DNA of 42,923 nucleotides from an uncultured Oscillospiraceae bacterium (GCA_947624985.1 CANQMO010000022.1:1-42923), one strand, 5' to 3'. Positions 26,481-34,665 are shown, numbered from the stretch's first letter. The notes: generated from the letters alone by a model not told the origin. Program-made: numbers and translations.

Positions 26481-26517
26481 GAAAAGAAAAAGGCGGGGAG
26501 CGGTCACGCTCCTCGCC
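26481..26517 (-). terminator. First of two tandem terminators after the phosphodiesterase gene
   Basis: An 11-bp stem, GGCGGGGAGCG (26492-26502) with CGCTCCTCGCC (26507-26517), has one wobble pair and a 4-nt loop. On the minus strand it is followed by TTTTTCTTTTC, a strong U tract, 34 nt after the stop codon of the phosphodiesterase gene. Confidence 0.85.
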
Positions 26518-26550
26518 AGGATATCATAGTATCGGGCTCGAAGGCCCTTC

Positions 26551-27081
26551 TCACTCGATACGGTATTGTCGGTATTCTTCTCCGTCAAGGGTCATCCACC
26601 GGAACAGACCGTCCTCCAGCGTCATGTACCCCCGAATGCTCCCGTACAGCGGCACGGCCACAGAGCCGGGGTTGAAGCACAGGTAATGGGAAAAACGCCG
26701 GGTCATAGGCACATGGGTGTGCCCGTGCAGCAGGATGTCTCCCTCGTCCATGGGCGGCAGGCGGGTCTCGTTGTACTCGTGGCCGTGGGTGGCGAACATC
26801 ATGTACCTTCCCACGGGTATCTTCACATACCCCTCCTCCACGGGAAAGGCCAGCCTTGCCACGTCGCCGTCGCTGTCGCAGTTGCCCCGAACGCAGGTGA
26901 TACGCTCCGCCATGGCGTTCAGTTTTTCCGCCACCGCCTGTTTGTCGCCGGCACCCATACTATTAAATAGTATATCCCCCAGCAGCAGGAGCCGGTCCGC
27001 TCCCTCCCGCCGGAACGCCTCCATCAGCTTTTCGCAGCACTCCGCCGACCCGTGCAGATCGGACGCGATCAACCATTTCAT
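26551..27081 (-). CDS. YfcE/MJ0936-family metallophosphoesterase
   Basis: The 176-residue calcineurin-like phosphodiesterase keeps the metal ligands: D8 and H10 (SDLHGS), D36 (GDILFN), N67 (GNCDSD), H99 (THGH), and H121/H123 (GHTHVP), then FNPGS. YfcE-type enzymes hydrolyse phosphodiesters in vitro; the natural substrate is unknown. The start has GGGAGG 8 nt upstream and a TACAAT promoter. It stands alone between the dcw promoter and the divergent ABC importer, with two terminators. Confidence 0.9.
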   Translation of the reverse strand: MKWLIASDLHGSAECCEKLMEAFRREGADRLLLLGDILFNSMGAGDKQAVAEKLNAMAERITCVRGNCDSDGDVARLAFPVEEGYVKIPVGRYMMFATHGHEYNETRLPPMDEGDILLHGHTHVPMTRRFSHYLCFNPGSVAVPLYGSIRGYMTLEDGLFRWMTLDGEEYRQYRIE

Positions 27082-27114
27082 CTCAACGCCTCCCGGAGAT
27101 CGTGATATACTATT

Positions 27115-27143
27115 ATTGTAACACCGCCTGTCTCATACCGCAA
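27115..27143 (-). promoter_or_regulatory. Promoter of the YfcE-like gene
   Basis: TTGCGG (27138-27143) and TACAAT (27115-27120) are 17 nt apart on the minus strand, about 34 nt before the start codon. The rest of this 170-nt divergent spacer must also contain the ABC importer promoter; TATATT at 27215-27220 (plus) is a possible -10 but lacks a good -35 partner. Confidence 0.65.
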
Positions 27144-27251
27144 GATATGTCCATAGAGCATTTTTTTCAAACATTTCAGCATTGAATGCCATTTTCTTTG
27201 CGGAACATTTCCTGTATATTGGAGCAAGCAATTTATAGGAGGTATTTCTGT

Positions 27252-28841
27252 ATGAGAAAGCACCTGGCGTTCGTTCTGGCCTTTGTGATGGTGATGAGCC
27301 TGGCGGCCATCCCCGCCTACGCGGCGGAGGAGGAAAAGGTCCTGAACCTGGCCTCCGAGAGCGACATCCTGACCATGGACGTGGCTCTGACCACGGACGA
27401 CTACTTCATTCCCCACAATGTGTTTGACCGGCTTTTTGAGATAAAGGTCCAGCCGGACGGCTCCACGGACATCGTTCCCTCTCTGGTGGAGGACTACAGC
27501 GTGTCCGACGACGGGCTGACCTATTCCTTCAAGCTGGTGGAGGGCGTGACCTTCTCCAATGGCGAGGCCCTGACCGCTTCCGATGTGAAATACACCTTTG
27601 AACATCTACTGACGGTCCCCGGCGCCTGCAACTACGACATCGCCCAGGAGGTTTCCGGCGCACAGGCCCTGCTGGACGGCGAGGCGGAGGAACTGGAGGG
27701 TATCGTGGTGGAGGACGACTATAACTTCACCCTGACCCTGGAGGCCGTCAACGCCGGCTACATCGCCGAGCTCACCTCCCCCGCCATGAGCATCATCGAC
27801 GAGCAGACCGTGGAGAGCACGGACGGCTTCGGCATGGAGCCCGCGGACACCATCGGCTCCGGTCCGTACGTCGTCAGCGAGTGGGTCCCCAATGACCACT
27901 TCACCCTGACCCGCAACGAGAACTACTGGGGCGAGGCCCCTGACGCGGACGTGGTGGTCATGAACGTGGTGCCTGACGCCAATACCCAGAACCTGATGTT
28001 CCAGAACGGCGAACTGGACATCATCGACCTGGACGCGCTGGACGCCTCCATCATCGACAGCACCTACAAGACCACTTACGCCGACTCCATCGTTCCCGGT
28101 TACCGGGTGGGCGTGACGTTCATGAGCATGAACGAGACGAACGAGTACCTGTCCGACGTGAACGTCCGCAAGGCCATCCAGATGGCCATTGACCGGCAGA
28201 GCCTGCTGGACAACTTCTATGGCGGCGACGGGATCATCGAAAACGGCATGATCGCCACCGGCGTCTGGGGCCACAACGAGGACCTGGAGCCCATCGTCTA
28301 CGACCCCGAGGCCGCAAAAGCCCTGCTGGCCGACGCCGGCTATGAGGAGGGCGAGATCACCTTTGAATTCTCCCTGGATTCCTCCAGCGGCGACACCACC
28401 TCCATGGTGTACCAGCAGATCGCCCAGGATCTGGCGGCTGTGGGTATCAACGCCGAGATCCAGAGCTACGACGAGTCCGCCTGGCTGGACTTCCGTCGCA
28501 CGGAAGAGATGCCCGCCTTCGTGGGCACCTGGACCATGGACTACAACGACCCCGCCAATATCCTGGCCACCTTCTTCTCCAATAGCACCTCCGGGCGCTC
28601 TTTGAACTACGCCGACCAGGATATCAAGGACCGGGTGGACGCCGCCTCCTCCATCCTTGACGACGACGAGCGTATGGCGGAGTATCAGGCCATCGAGGAG
28701 GCCATCGTGGTGGAGGACGCCGCCGTGGTCCCCCTGTACGAGCGGGCACATCTGTTCTGCATTGGCGAGAAGGTGGAGTCCTTCGTGCCCCACTGGGCCG
28801 GCTTCTCCAATTTCTTCGTCCGTGACGTGCAGATGAAGTGA
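27252..28841 (+). CDS. ABC transporter substrate-binding protein, peptide/nickel family (SBP_bac_5)
   Basis: The 529-residue protein binds the cargo of the adjacent importer outside the membrane. It has a clean signal peptide (MRKHLAFVLAFVMVMSLAAIPAYA, cleavage expected after AYA), then SBP_bac_5 hallmarks such as SLVEDYSVSDDGLTYSF, ALTASDVKYTFE, GSGPYVV and NVRKAIQMAIDR. It lacks the lipobox cysteine normal for binding proteins of monoderm bacteria. The start has AGGAGG upstream; a longer frame from 27186 is not supported. The cargo (di- or oligopeptide, or other) is not clear; the ligand loop is acidic elsewhere. It leads a plus-strand set with two permeases and two ATPases. Confidence 0.9.
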   Translation: MRKHLAFVLAFVMVMSLAAIPAYAAEEEKVLNLASESDILTMDVALTTDDYFIPHNVFDRLFEIKVQPDGSTDIVPSLVEDYSVSDDGLTYSFKLVEGVTFSNGEALTASDVKYTFEHLLTVPGACNYDIAQEVSGAQALLDGEAEELEGIVVEDDYNFTLTLEAVNAGYIAELTSPAMSIIDEQTVESTDGFGMEPADTIGSGPYVVSEWVPNDHFTLTRNENYWGEAPDADVVVMNVVPDANTQNLMFQNGELDIIDLDALDASIIDSTYKTTYADSIVPGYRVGVTFMSMNETNEYLSDVNVRKAIQMAIDRQSLLDNFYGGDGIIENGMIATGVWGHNEDLEPIVYDPEAAKALLADAGYEEGEITFEFSLDSSSGDTTSMVYQQIAQDLAAVGINAEIQSYDESAWLDFRRTEEMPAFVGTWTMDYNDPANILATFFSNSTSGRSLNYADQDIKDRVDAASSILDDDERMAEYQAIEEAIVVEDAAVVPLYERAHLFCIGEKVESFVPHWAGFSNFFVRDVQMK

Positions 28842-28843
28842 GG

Positions 28844-28871
28844 TTGACAGGCATTTTTAAAACCGTATAAT
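28844..28871 (+). promoter_or_regulatory. Consensus promoter for the permease-ATPase genes
   Basis: TTGACA (28844-28849) and TATAAT (28866-28871) are both perfect sigma-A hexamers with a 16-nt spacer, starting 2 nt after the stop codon of the binding-protein gene. It would allow the four downstream importer genes to be expressed apart from the binding protein. Confidence 0.75.
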
Positions 28872-28916
28872 ATACCGTGTTGGGCGCAGGAAATGTCCCT
28901 GCGCCCGACCGGTATA
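28871..28916 (+). other. Long hairpin at the start of the permease transcript
   Basis: Arms TATACCG (28871-28877)/CGGTATA (28910-28916) and GGGCGCAGG (28882-28890)/CCTGCGCCC (28898-28906) nest into one 16-bp stem with a small internal loop. No T tract follows. On transcripts arriving from the binding-protein gene it could protect the 3' end, raising binding-protein yield; on transcripts from 28844-28871 it forms the 5' end. Confidence 0.6.
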
Positions 28917-28973
28917 TTCACGCACAGATACAGACCCTGTTTTTCGGGGGCCCATTGAAGGAGTGTCGCCCTT

Positions 28974-29906
28974 TTGTCTACGTTAAAAAGTATCGTTCGG
29001 CGCGTCGTCAGCGCCATCCCGGTCCTGATCGGGGTGGTCCTTGTGATCTATTTGATATTGCGTATCCTGCCGGGCAACGCCATCCTGACCATGATGGGCG
29101 AGCACGCCCGGGAGGAAGTGGTGCAGCAGATCTCTGCGGAACTCGGGCTGGACAAGCCGTGGTATGTGCAGTTTTGGGTATACATCACCGGCCTTTTCAC
29201 CGGCGACATGGGTACCAGTATCAAGTACCACAAGCCGGTGTCGGAGCTGATCGCCACATACTTCCCCGTGACCATCAAGCTGTCCGTGCTGGCGGCGCTG
29301 GTGGCCTGGACCATCGGCATCCTCTGCGGCGTCGTCTCCGCCATGCGCAAGGACAGGCTGGCCGACCGGATAGGCATGGGCTTTTCCCTGCTGGGTATCT
29401 CCGTGCCGGTGTTCATGACAGCCATGGTGCTGCAATACTTTTTCGCTTACAAGCTGAAGTGGTTCCCTATCCAGGGCACGAAAGAGGGGCTCGTCTGCTA
29501 TGTGCTGCCGGCCATAGCCCTGGGCTGGAGCAGCGCCGGGTCCGTGGCGCGGCTGACCCGCTCCACCCTTTTGGAAGTCATGGAGTCCGACTACATAGAC
29601 ACGGCCCGGGCCAAGGGCCGGAGCGTGCCCGGCGCGGTGGTGTTCCATGCGCTGCGAAACGCTCTCATCCCGGTGGTCACGGTCATGGCCATCCAGATCT
29701 CCTCCCTGCTGTCCGGCGCGGTGATAACGGAGACGATCTTCTCCCTGCCCGGCATAGGCAGGCTTTGTATCGACGCCATCTCAGGCCGGGACGTGCCGCT
29801 TTTGCAGGGCTCCGTCATCTTTGCCACGGTGCTGGTGATCGCGGGCAATCTGGTGGCGGACTGCCTGTACAGCGTGTTGGACCCCCGGATCAGGAAGGAG
29901 GTCTGA
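28974..29906 (+). CDS. ABC transporter permease, DppB/OppB type
   Basis: The 310-residue inner-membrane permease has six predicted helices and the binding-protein-dependent transport motif near the C-terminal half (RLTRSTLLEVMESDYIDTARAKG, EAA-loop type with AKGRS). It starts with TTG (28974-28976), with AAGGAG 10 nt upstream. It forms a heterodimeric channel with the next gene. The next gene begins 1 nt after its end. Confidence 0.92.
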   Translation: MSTLKSIVRRVVSAIPVLIGVVLVIYLILRILPGNAILTMMGEHAREEVVQQISAELGLDKPWYVQFWVYITGLFTGDMGTSIKYHKPVSELIATYFPVTIKLSVLAALVAWTIGILCGVVSAMRKDRLADRIGMGFSLLGISVPVFMTAMVLQYFFAYKLKWFPIQGTKEGLVCYVLPAIALGWSSAGSVARLTRSTLLEVMESDYIDTARAKGRSVPGAVVFHALRNALIPVVTVMAIQISSLLSGAVITETIFSLPGIGRLCIDAISGRDVPLLQGSVIFATVLVIAGNLVADCLYSVLDPRIRKEV

Positions 29907-29907
29907 C

Positions 29908-30816
29908 ATGGCGCTGCGCAAACGCAAAACGGACGTCATATCCGCCGACCTCGCCAGCCAGATCGGCGAGAGCGAGAGCATGGCCGTGCAGCTTCGGCGC
30001 ATGGCCCGCAAAAACAAGCTGGCGGTGGCCTCGGCGGTATTTCTGGTCCTTCTGATCTTTGCGGCGGTATTCGTACCCTTTCTGAGCCCCTACGACCCGG
30101 TGAGCGGCGACGCCTCTATCCGGCTACAGGCCCCCTCCGCCGCCCACTGGCTGGGCACGGACGAGATGGGCCGGGACGTGCTGACCCGGCTTCTGTACGG
30201 GGCCCGTATCTCCCTGGCCGTGGGCGTGGTCCCCACGCTGGTGAGCATGATCATCGGGGTGGCCCTGGGCGTGATCGCGGGCTACGCCGGGGGCAAGACG
30301 GACTATATCATCATGCGTCTGGCGGACGTGATGCTGGCGTTCCCCTCTCTGCTGCTGGCCATGGTGATCATGTACACCCTCGGAGACGGGGTCATGAACA
30401 TTTTCCTGGCTCTGGCTCTGGTGGGCTGGGCCAGCGTGGCCCGGGTGGCCCGGAGCGAGACCATCTCCCTGAAGGAGACGGAGTATGTCCAGGCGGCCAG
30501 GAGCATTGGCGTCCGGCCCGCCCGGATCATCCTGCGGCACATCCTGCCCAACTGCCTGCCGGCGCTGATCGTGCTGTTCACGCTGAACATCCCCTCCGCC
30601 ATCCTGTCGGAGAGCTCCCTCAGCTTCCTCGGCGTGGGCGTGAAGCTGCCCAATTCCTCTTGGGGGCTCATGGTGAACATGGGTCGGCAGTTCCTCTACA
30701 ACGCCCCCTGGATCAGTCTGGCGCCCAGCGCGGCCATCATGCTGGTGGTATTGAGCTGCAACTTCCTGGGCGACGGCCTCCGGGACGCCCTGGACCCCCA
30801 TCTGAACAACGAGTGA
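29908..30816 (+). CDS. ABC transporter permease, DppC/OppC type
   Basis: The 302-residue permease has an N-terminal cytoplasmic stretch, the OppC-N type first helix (NKLAVASAVFLVLLIFAAVFVPFL), the DEMGRDVLTRLLYGARISL signature block, and the EAA loop (SLKETEYVQAARSIGVRPARI). It pairs with the preceding permease. AGGAGG precedes the ATG at a normal distance, inside the end of the preceding gene. Confidence 0.93.
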   Translation: MALRKRKTDVISADLASQIGESESMAVQLRRMARKNKLAVASAVFLVLLIFAAVFVPFLSPYDPVSGDASIRLQAPSAAHWLGTDEMGRDVLTRLLYGARISLAVGVVPTLVSMIIGVALGVIAGYAGGKTDYIIMRLADVMLAFPSLLLAMVIMYTLGDGVMNIFLALALVGWASVARVARSETISLKETEYVQAARSIGVRPARIILRHILPNCLPALIVLFTLNIPSAILSESSLSFLGVGVKLPNSSWGLMVNMGRQFLYNAPWISLAPSAAIMLVVLSCNFLGDGLRDALDPHLNNE

Positions 30817-30826
30817 GGCCCGCCAT

Positions 30827-31798
30827 ATGGATGAAATGACGCTGAAAATAGAACACCTCTGCTCCGGCTTTTTCACGGAGCGGGGCTATGTCCCCGCCGT
30901 GGACGACGTGTCGCTCCTCATTCCCCGGGGGCACGTCGTGGGCATAGTAGGCGAGTCCGGCTGCGGCAAGAGCATGATCGCCCGCTCGGTGATGGGCCTG
31001 CTGAAATACCCTGGCCGTATCACCGGCGGCAGTATCCGCCTGGACGGCCGGGAGCTGACCGGCCTGACCGACCGGGAGCTACAGCCCATCCGGGGAAGAG
31101 AGATGGCCATGATCTTTCAGGAGCCCATGACCAGCCTGAATCCGGTGATCCCCGTGGGGAAGCAAATGCGGGAAGCGCTGCTGCTGCATGAAGACATATC
31201 CCGCTCCGCCGCCAAAGCGGAGGTGATCCGCATGCTGTCCCATGTGGGCGTGTCGGAGCCGGAAAAGCGGTATAACGCCTATCCCCACGAGCTGTCCGGC
31301 GGCCTGCGCCAGCGGGTGATGATCGCCATGGCCATGATCTGCAAGCCAAAGCTGCTCATCGCCGACGAGCCCACCACGGCGCTGGATGTGACCATCGAGG
31401 CCCAGATCCTGCGGCTCATCCGCGACCTGAGCCGGGAGACCGGCATGAGCGTGCTGCTCATCAGCCACAATCTGGGCGTCATCGCCCAGATGTGCGACAC
31501 GGTATATGTGATGTACGCGGGCAAGATCGTGGAGCAGGCGGACGCGCTGACGCTCTTTGACAGCTACGCCCACCCCTATACCCGCGGGCTGATGGACTCC
31601 GTCGTCCGGCTGGACGCCACGCCCCGGCGGCTGCCCGCCATCGGCGGCGTCGTGCCGAATCTGCTGCGGCTGCCTGCGGGCTGCGCCTTCGCGCCCCGGT
31701 GTCCCCATGCCGTAGAGCGCTGTCAGGCGGAACGCCCGGCGCTGGAGGAGCTCTCCCCCGGCCATTGGTGCCGCTGTTTTGAAAGGGGGCGTGAATGA
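30827..31798 (+). CDS. ABC transporter ATPase, DppD/OppD type
   Basis: The 323-residue nucleotide-binding subunit has Walker [10 protein letters not shown]-loop [11 protein letters not shown], signature LSGGLRQRV, Walker [13 protein letters not shown], the H-loop ISHNLG, and a C-terminal oligopeptide/dipeptide extension with conserved cysteines ([14 protein letters not shown]) that in some homologues bind an iron-sulphur cluster. It powers the importer with its partner. It starts 10 nt after the permease gene and overlaps the next ATPase gene. Confidence 0.93.
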   Translation: MDEMTLKIEHLCSGFFTERGYVPAVDDVSLLIPRGHVVGIVGESGCGKSMIARSVMGLLKYPGRITGGSIRLDGRELTGLTDRELQPIRGREMAMIFQEPMTSLNPVIPVGKQMREALLLHEDISRSAAKAEVIRMLSHVGVSEPEKRYNAYPHELSGGLRQRVMIAMAMICKPKLLIADEPTTALDVTIEAQILRLIRDLSRETGMSVLLISHNLGVIAQMCDTVYVMYAGKIVEQADALTLFDSYAHPYTRGLMDSVVRLDATPRRLPAIGGVVPNLLRLPAGCAFAPRCPHAVERCQAERPALEELSPGHWCRCFERGRE

Positions 31799-32760
31799 TG
31801 GCGAAGGAGATCTTGCTGGAGGGCAGACATCTTGTCAGGGAATTCCCCGCCAAGGGCCGGAAGAAGGTCCACGCCGTTTCCGATGTGGATCTGACCATCT
31901 ACGCCGGGGAAACCCTGGCGCTGGTGGGCGAGTCCGGCTGCGGCAAGAGCACCCTGGGCCGGACGCTGATCGGCCTCATCCCCCCCACCTCCGGGACCGT
32001 GCTTTTTGAAGGCACGGACCTGACCGGCCTGCGCCCGGGCGCGTTCGCCCCCTACCGGCGGCAAATGCAGCTCATCTTCCAGGACCCCTACGCCTCGCTG
32101 GACCCGCGCATGACGGTGCGGGACATCGTGGCGGAGCCTCTGGTGACCTACGGCCTCTGCCCGGACAAGGCGGCCACCACCCGGCGGGTGCGGGAGCTGC
32201 TGGACGCGGTAGGCATACCGGAGGAATTCCTCTACCGGTATCCCCACCAGTTCTCCGGCGGCCAGCGCCAGCGTATCGGTATCGCCCGGGCCATCGCCCT
32301 GCACCCCAGGCTGATCGTCTGCGACGAGCCGGTCTCAGCCCTGGACGTTTCGGTCCAGAGCCAGATACTGAACCTTCTGAAGGACTTACAGGAGCGCTTC
32401 GGCCTGACCTATCTGTTCATCAGCCACGACCTGTCCGTCGTCCGGTTCATGGCCGACCGGGTGGCGGTGATGTTCCTGGGCAAGCTCTGCGAGGTGGGCG
32501 ACACCGCCTCCCTCTACACAAGGCCCCTGCACCCCTATACACGTTTTTTGCTGGACGCTATCCCCCGGGCGGACCCCCGCCTGCGGGACACGGGCAGGGC
32601 CCTGCTCCAGGGGGAGATACCAAGTCCCATAGACCCGCCCGCCGGCTGCCGTTTCCACACGCGCTGCCCTTACGCCACGGACCGCTGCCGGACCGAGGCG
32701 CCGGCGCTCCGTCCATTGGCCGGGCACGAGGTGGCCTGTCACCGGGCGGGAGAGGTATGA
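31798..32760 (+). CDS. ABC transporter ATPase, DppF/OppF type
   Basis: The 320-residue partner ATPase has Walker [10 protein letters not shown]-loop [14 protein letters not shown], signature [14 protein letters not shown], Walker [14 protein letters not shown]-loop ISHDLS and the C-terminal extension with [14 protein letters not shown]. Two adjacent ATGs (31795 and 31798) follow AAAGGGGG; the second gives better spacing. The first overlaps the preceding stop (ATGA), so translation is coupled. It ends the importer gene set; no terminator is seen before the next promoter at 32769. Confidence 0.93.
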   Translation: MAKEILLEGRHLVREFPAKGRKKVHAVSDVDLTIYAGETLALVGESGCGKSTLGRTLIGLIPPTSGTVLFEGTDLTGLRPGAFAPYRRQMQLIFQDPYASLDPRMTVRDIVAEPLVTYGLCPDKAATTRRVRELLDAVGIPEEFLYRYPHQFSGGQRQRIGIARAIALHPRLIVCDEPVSALDVSVQSQILNLLKDLQERFGLTYLFISHDLSVVRFMADRVAVMFLGKLCEVGDTASLYTRPLHPYTRFLLDAIPRADPRLRDTGRALLQGEIPSPIDPPAGCRFHTRCPYATDRCRTEAPALRPLAGHEVACHRAGEV

Positions 32761-32768
32761 CCGGCCGG

Positions 32769-32798
32769 TTGACAGCCCCGCGGCGGACGGTCTATAAT
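32769..32798 (+). promoter_or_regulatory. Promoter of the sugar transferase gene
   Basis: Perfect TTGACA (32769-32774) and TATAAT (32793-32798) hexamers with an 18-nt GC-rich spacer, 8 nt after the last importer gene. The transcript would start about 22 nt before the TTG start codon. Confidence 0.75.
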
Positions 32799-32826
32799 TG
32801 CCCGTGTAAAAAGCGAGGGCTGATCA

Positions 32827-33435
32827 TTGGCGGACAAAGATCGAAAAAAGACATATGAAGGCGTGGGTTCTTACCGCTTCACGCCCCGCCAGCGGCGGTA
32901 CCTGCCCGTGAAGCGGGCGATGGACGTGGCGCTGGCGCTGGTCCTGCTGGCGGTGCTGGCGGCGCCCATGCTCGTCATCGCCGCAGCGGTGAAGCTGTCC
33001 GGTCCCGACGAGCCCATCCTGTTCCGCCAGCGGCGCGTGGGCCGGGGCGAGCGGCTTTTCACGCTGTATAAATTCCGCAGCATGGCCCATGGCCAGCGTA
33101 TTACGGCTGTGGGGCGGTTTTTGCGGGCGGCCAGTCTGGACGAATTGCCCCAGCTTTTTCTGGTCCTCACCGGCAGCATGTCCCTCATCGGCCCCCGGCC
33201 TCTCATCCCGGAGGAGGATGATGTGCGGCGGCTTCGGCGGGCGCTGGACGTGTACCTGCTGCGGCCCGGTATCTCGGGCCTTGCGCAGATCAACGGCAGG
33301 GACCGGCTCACCGCCTCCGAGAAGGCCGCCTATGACCGGATCTACCTTGAAGAGCTCTCCTTCCGCCGGGACATCTCCATTTTCTTCCTGACCGTGGTGA
33401 AGGTCCTCCGCCGGGCGGATATCGAAAAAAAGTAA
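32827..33435 (+). CDS. Initiating sugar transferase (polyprenyl-phosphate phosphoglycosyltransferase, monotopic)
   Basis: The 202-residue protein belongs to the WcaJ/PglC-type bacterial sugar transferase family, which moves a sugar-1-phosphate to undecaprenyl phosphate to start a glycan. It has one re-entrant or membrane helix (about 29-52), then LFRQRRVGRGERLFTLYKFRSM, the catalytic Asp-Glu in SLDELPQL, the SLIGPRPL motif and the C-terminal PGISGLAQINGRD block. The loop between FRSM and the RVGRFLR-type block is shorter than usual. The start is TTG with GAGGG upstream. It is an orphan: no glycosyltransferase, flippase or polymerase genes are nearby, so its glycan is unknown. Confidence 0.9.
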   Translation: MADKDRKKTYEGVGSYRFTPRQRRYLPVKRAMDVALALVLLAVLAAPMLVIAAAVKLSGPDEPILFRQRRVGRGERLFTLYKFRSMAHGQRITAVGRFLRAASLDELPQLFLVLTGSMSLIGPRPLIPEEDDVRRLRRALDVYLLRPGISGLAQINGRDRLTASEKAAYDRIYLEELSFRRDISIFFLTVVKVLRRADIEKK

Positions 33436-33440
33436 ACGCA

Positions 33441-33720
33441 AGTCAGGACCACCCGCATAGCGGGTGGCCTGCTCCACCCCTATAAGGGGTGTTACTGGCT
33501 TGGCCTAAAGGCCTACGATACCTCTTTCTTGCGCACACATGCCCTACAGCCAATTTGATTGGCTGTGGGGTTTTCTTTCTTTGCTCTGCGAGCTCTCATA
33601 ACTTCTACAAATTTTTGGAACCACGTTTTCTATAACGTCTCCCTATTTCCTCTCTTGCTCATTCCCTGTTCCTGTGCATAGGTATAACCTTTTTGGCCCC
33701 ACGGGCATAGCCCGTGGTTC
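33441..33720 (+). repeat. Hairpin-rich element: structured RNA or palindromic mobile-element remnant
   Basis: Several perfect stems are packed here: CCACCCGC-ATA-GCGGGTGG (33449-33467, extended by CAGG/CCTG with one bulged base), CACCCCT-ATA-AGGGGTG (33475-33491), GGCCT-AA-AGGCC (33502-33513), the terminator at 33542-33570, and CCACGGGC-ATA-GCCCGTGG (33699-33717). Three share an ATA loop, and the first and last share CCAC/GTGG outer arms. Bulged subterminal hairpins recall IS200/IS605-type ends; the cluster ending in a terminator also fits a small structured RNA. No transposase frame is present. Confidence 0.5.
33542..33582 (+). terminator. Intrinsic terminator after the sugar transferase gene
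   Basis: A 13-bp stem with one wobble pair, CCCTACAGCCAAT (33542-33554) and ATTGGCTGTGGGG (33558-33570), has a TTG loop and is followed by TTTTCTTTCTTT. It ends the plus-strand transcript 107 nt past the sugar transferase stop codon. Confidence 0.85.
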
Positions 33721-33726
33721 TTTGTA

Positions 33727-33763
33727 ACAAAAGACCAGCGCCCCCGCCCAGGCGGGAGCGCTG
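33727..33763 (-). terminator. Intrinsic terminator of the DUF1508 gene
   Basis: A 13-bp stem with one mismatch, CAGCGCCCCCGCC (33736-33748) and GGCGGGAGCGCTG (33751-33763), is followed on the minus strand by GTCTTTTGTTAC. It lies 25 nt after the stop codon. Confidence 0.75.
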
Positions 33764-33788
33764 ATCGCTAAAATTGCTGAAATACTGT

Positions 33789-34166
33789 TTACTCCGGCTC
33801 GACGACAGGAGCCTCCGGGGCGTTGCGGCCAATGGAGGCAATGCCGTTTTTGGCGCTGCTCTTGGCTTTGTAGCCATCGCTGACGGCAATGATCTCACCG
33901 TTGGAAGCTTTCAGACGGAAACGGAACTGGCCGCTCTTGTCCTTGTACAGCTCATACTTGGGGTGAACCAGGGGCATATATCCCTCCTTGGTCTGATCCT
34001 CCACATGGACAGCGCAGTTTTTACGCACGCTCTCCACTCCGGTCTTTGCCGCTCCCACGCTGGAATAGGTCTCGCCACCCGTGGCAATGATCTGGCCATT
34101 GGTGGCATACAGATCGAACACGAATTCACCATTCTTTGTCGCTTTGATCTCAAACTTTGCTGCCAT
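33789..34166 (-). CDS. YegP-like protein with two DUF1508 repeats
   Basis: With the start at 34164-34166 (AAGGAG 7 nt upstream) the protein has 125 residues and two tandem DUF1508 units: KNGEFVFDLYATNGQIIATGGETY and, about 50 residues later, KSGQFRFRLKASNGEIIAVSDGY, each ending in a lysine/serine-rich turn with a GI/GV-x-S-V/I pattern. The family (E. coli YegP) is small, cytoplasmic and of unknown function. It has its own promoter and terminator, so it is monocistronic. Its codon use and low GC differ from the neighbours, which may mean high expression or transfer. The longer frame to 34277 crosses the promoter and is not coding. Confidence 0.9.
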   Translation of the reverse strand: MAAKFEIKATKNGEFVFDLYATNGQIIATGGETYSSVGAAKTGVESVRKNCAVHVEDQTKEGYMPLVHPKYELYKDKSGQFRFRLKASNGEIIAVSDGYKAKSSAKNGIASIGRNAPEAPVVEPE

Positions 34167-34228
34167 GCGTAACTCCTTCTTTCTTTCAAAATATGGGTAA
34201 CGCTGGAAAACACAGTAGAACTGCGTAA

Positions 34229-34257
34229 ATTCTACACCCTGTTCTGAAAAAATGCAA
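34229..34257 (-). promoter_or_regulatory. Promoter of the DUF1508 gene
   Basis: TTGCAT (34252-34257) and TAGAAT (34229-34234) are 17 nt apart on the minus strand, with a TG dinucleotide just before the -10. The transcript would have a 55-nt leader. Confidence 0.7.
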
Positions 34258-34285
34258 GCAAAAATACGCCGGCCCATACATTTGT

Positions 34286-34315
34286 AAAGAAGTACGCGGC
34301 CGTCCGGCTGCGTAC
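34286..34315 (-). terminator. Intrinsic terminator of the small membrane protein gene
   Basis: An 11-bp stem with one wobble pair, GTACGCGGCCG (34292-34302) and CGGCTGCGTAC (34305-34315), is followed on the minus strand by TTCTTTAC, 22 nt past the stop codon. Confidence 0.6.
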
Positions 34316-34337
34316 AGTCTTGCGTATGCCTCTGTTC

Positions 34338-34619
34338 TCAGGGCGTATCGGCGACGGCCGCCGCCTCCGATCCGCCGGGCCCGGAGGCGGGGCGTGGAGC
34401 GGCCTCCATCAGCCTCCGGACGCGCTCCAGCTCGTCGTTCATCTGACTGATACGCTCCATCCCCTCGGCGATCCAGGACAGCTCCGCGGGGGTACAGGCG
34501 CCGTAATCAGGCTTTTCGGCGGCGCGCCCGCCGCCGGACCGCAGCCCCAGCGCGAAGCCGATCGCCATCATCGCCAGCGCGGCTATGACCGCCGCCGCCC
34601 GCCTCATGCCGCCACGCAT
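34338..34619 (-). CDS. Small single-span membrane protein of unknown function
   Basis: The 93-residue frame starts at 34617-34619, with GGGGGAG about 9 nt upstream. It has a basic start (RGGMRR), one transmembrane or signal helix (about 6-26), then an extracytoplasmic helix-like stretch (LSWIAEGMERISQMNDELERVRRLMEA) and an Ala/Pro/Gly-rich end. I recognise no family. A longer frame reaching 34856 passes through a strong terminator (34701-34730) and overlaps the cupin gene, so it is not used. It could be transcribed by read-through from the cupin operon or by an unseen promoter. Confidence 0.55.
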   Translation of the reverse strand: MRGGMRRAAAVIAALAMMAIGFALGLRSGGGRAAEKPDYGACTPAELSWIAEGMERISQMNDELERVRRLMEAAPRPASGPGGSEAAAVADTP

Positions 34620-34665
34620 CCTATCATCTCCCCCACATCCTATGCTCTGTCCATCCCGACCGTCA

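Noticed and set aside
26313-26588. 91-codon minus-strand frame before mraZ
   Set aside because: It spans two tandem terminators and the end of the phosphodiesterase gene, with no ribosome binding site or motif.
33441-33720. CRISPR array
   Set aside because: The repeats are inverted, of different sequence and irregular spacing, with no direct repeat-spacer pattern or cas genes.
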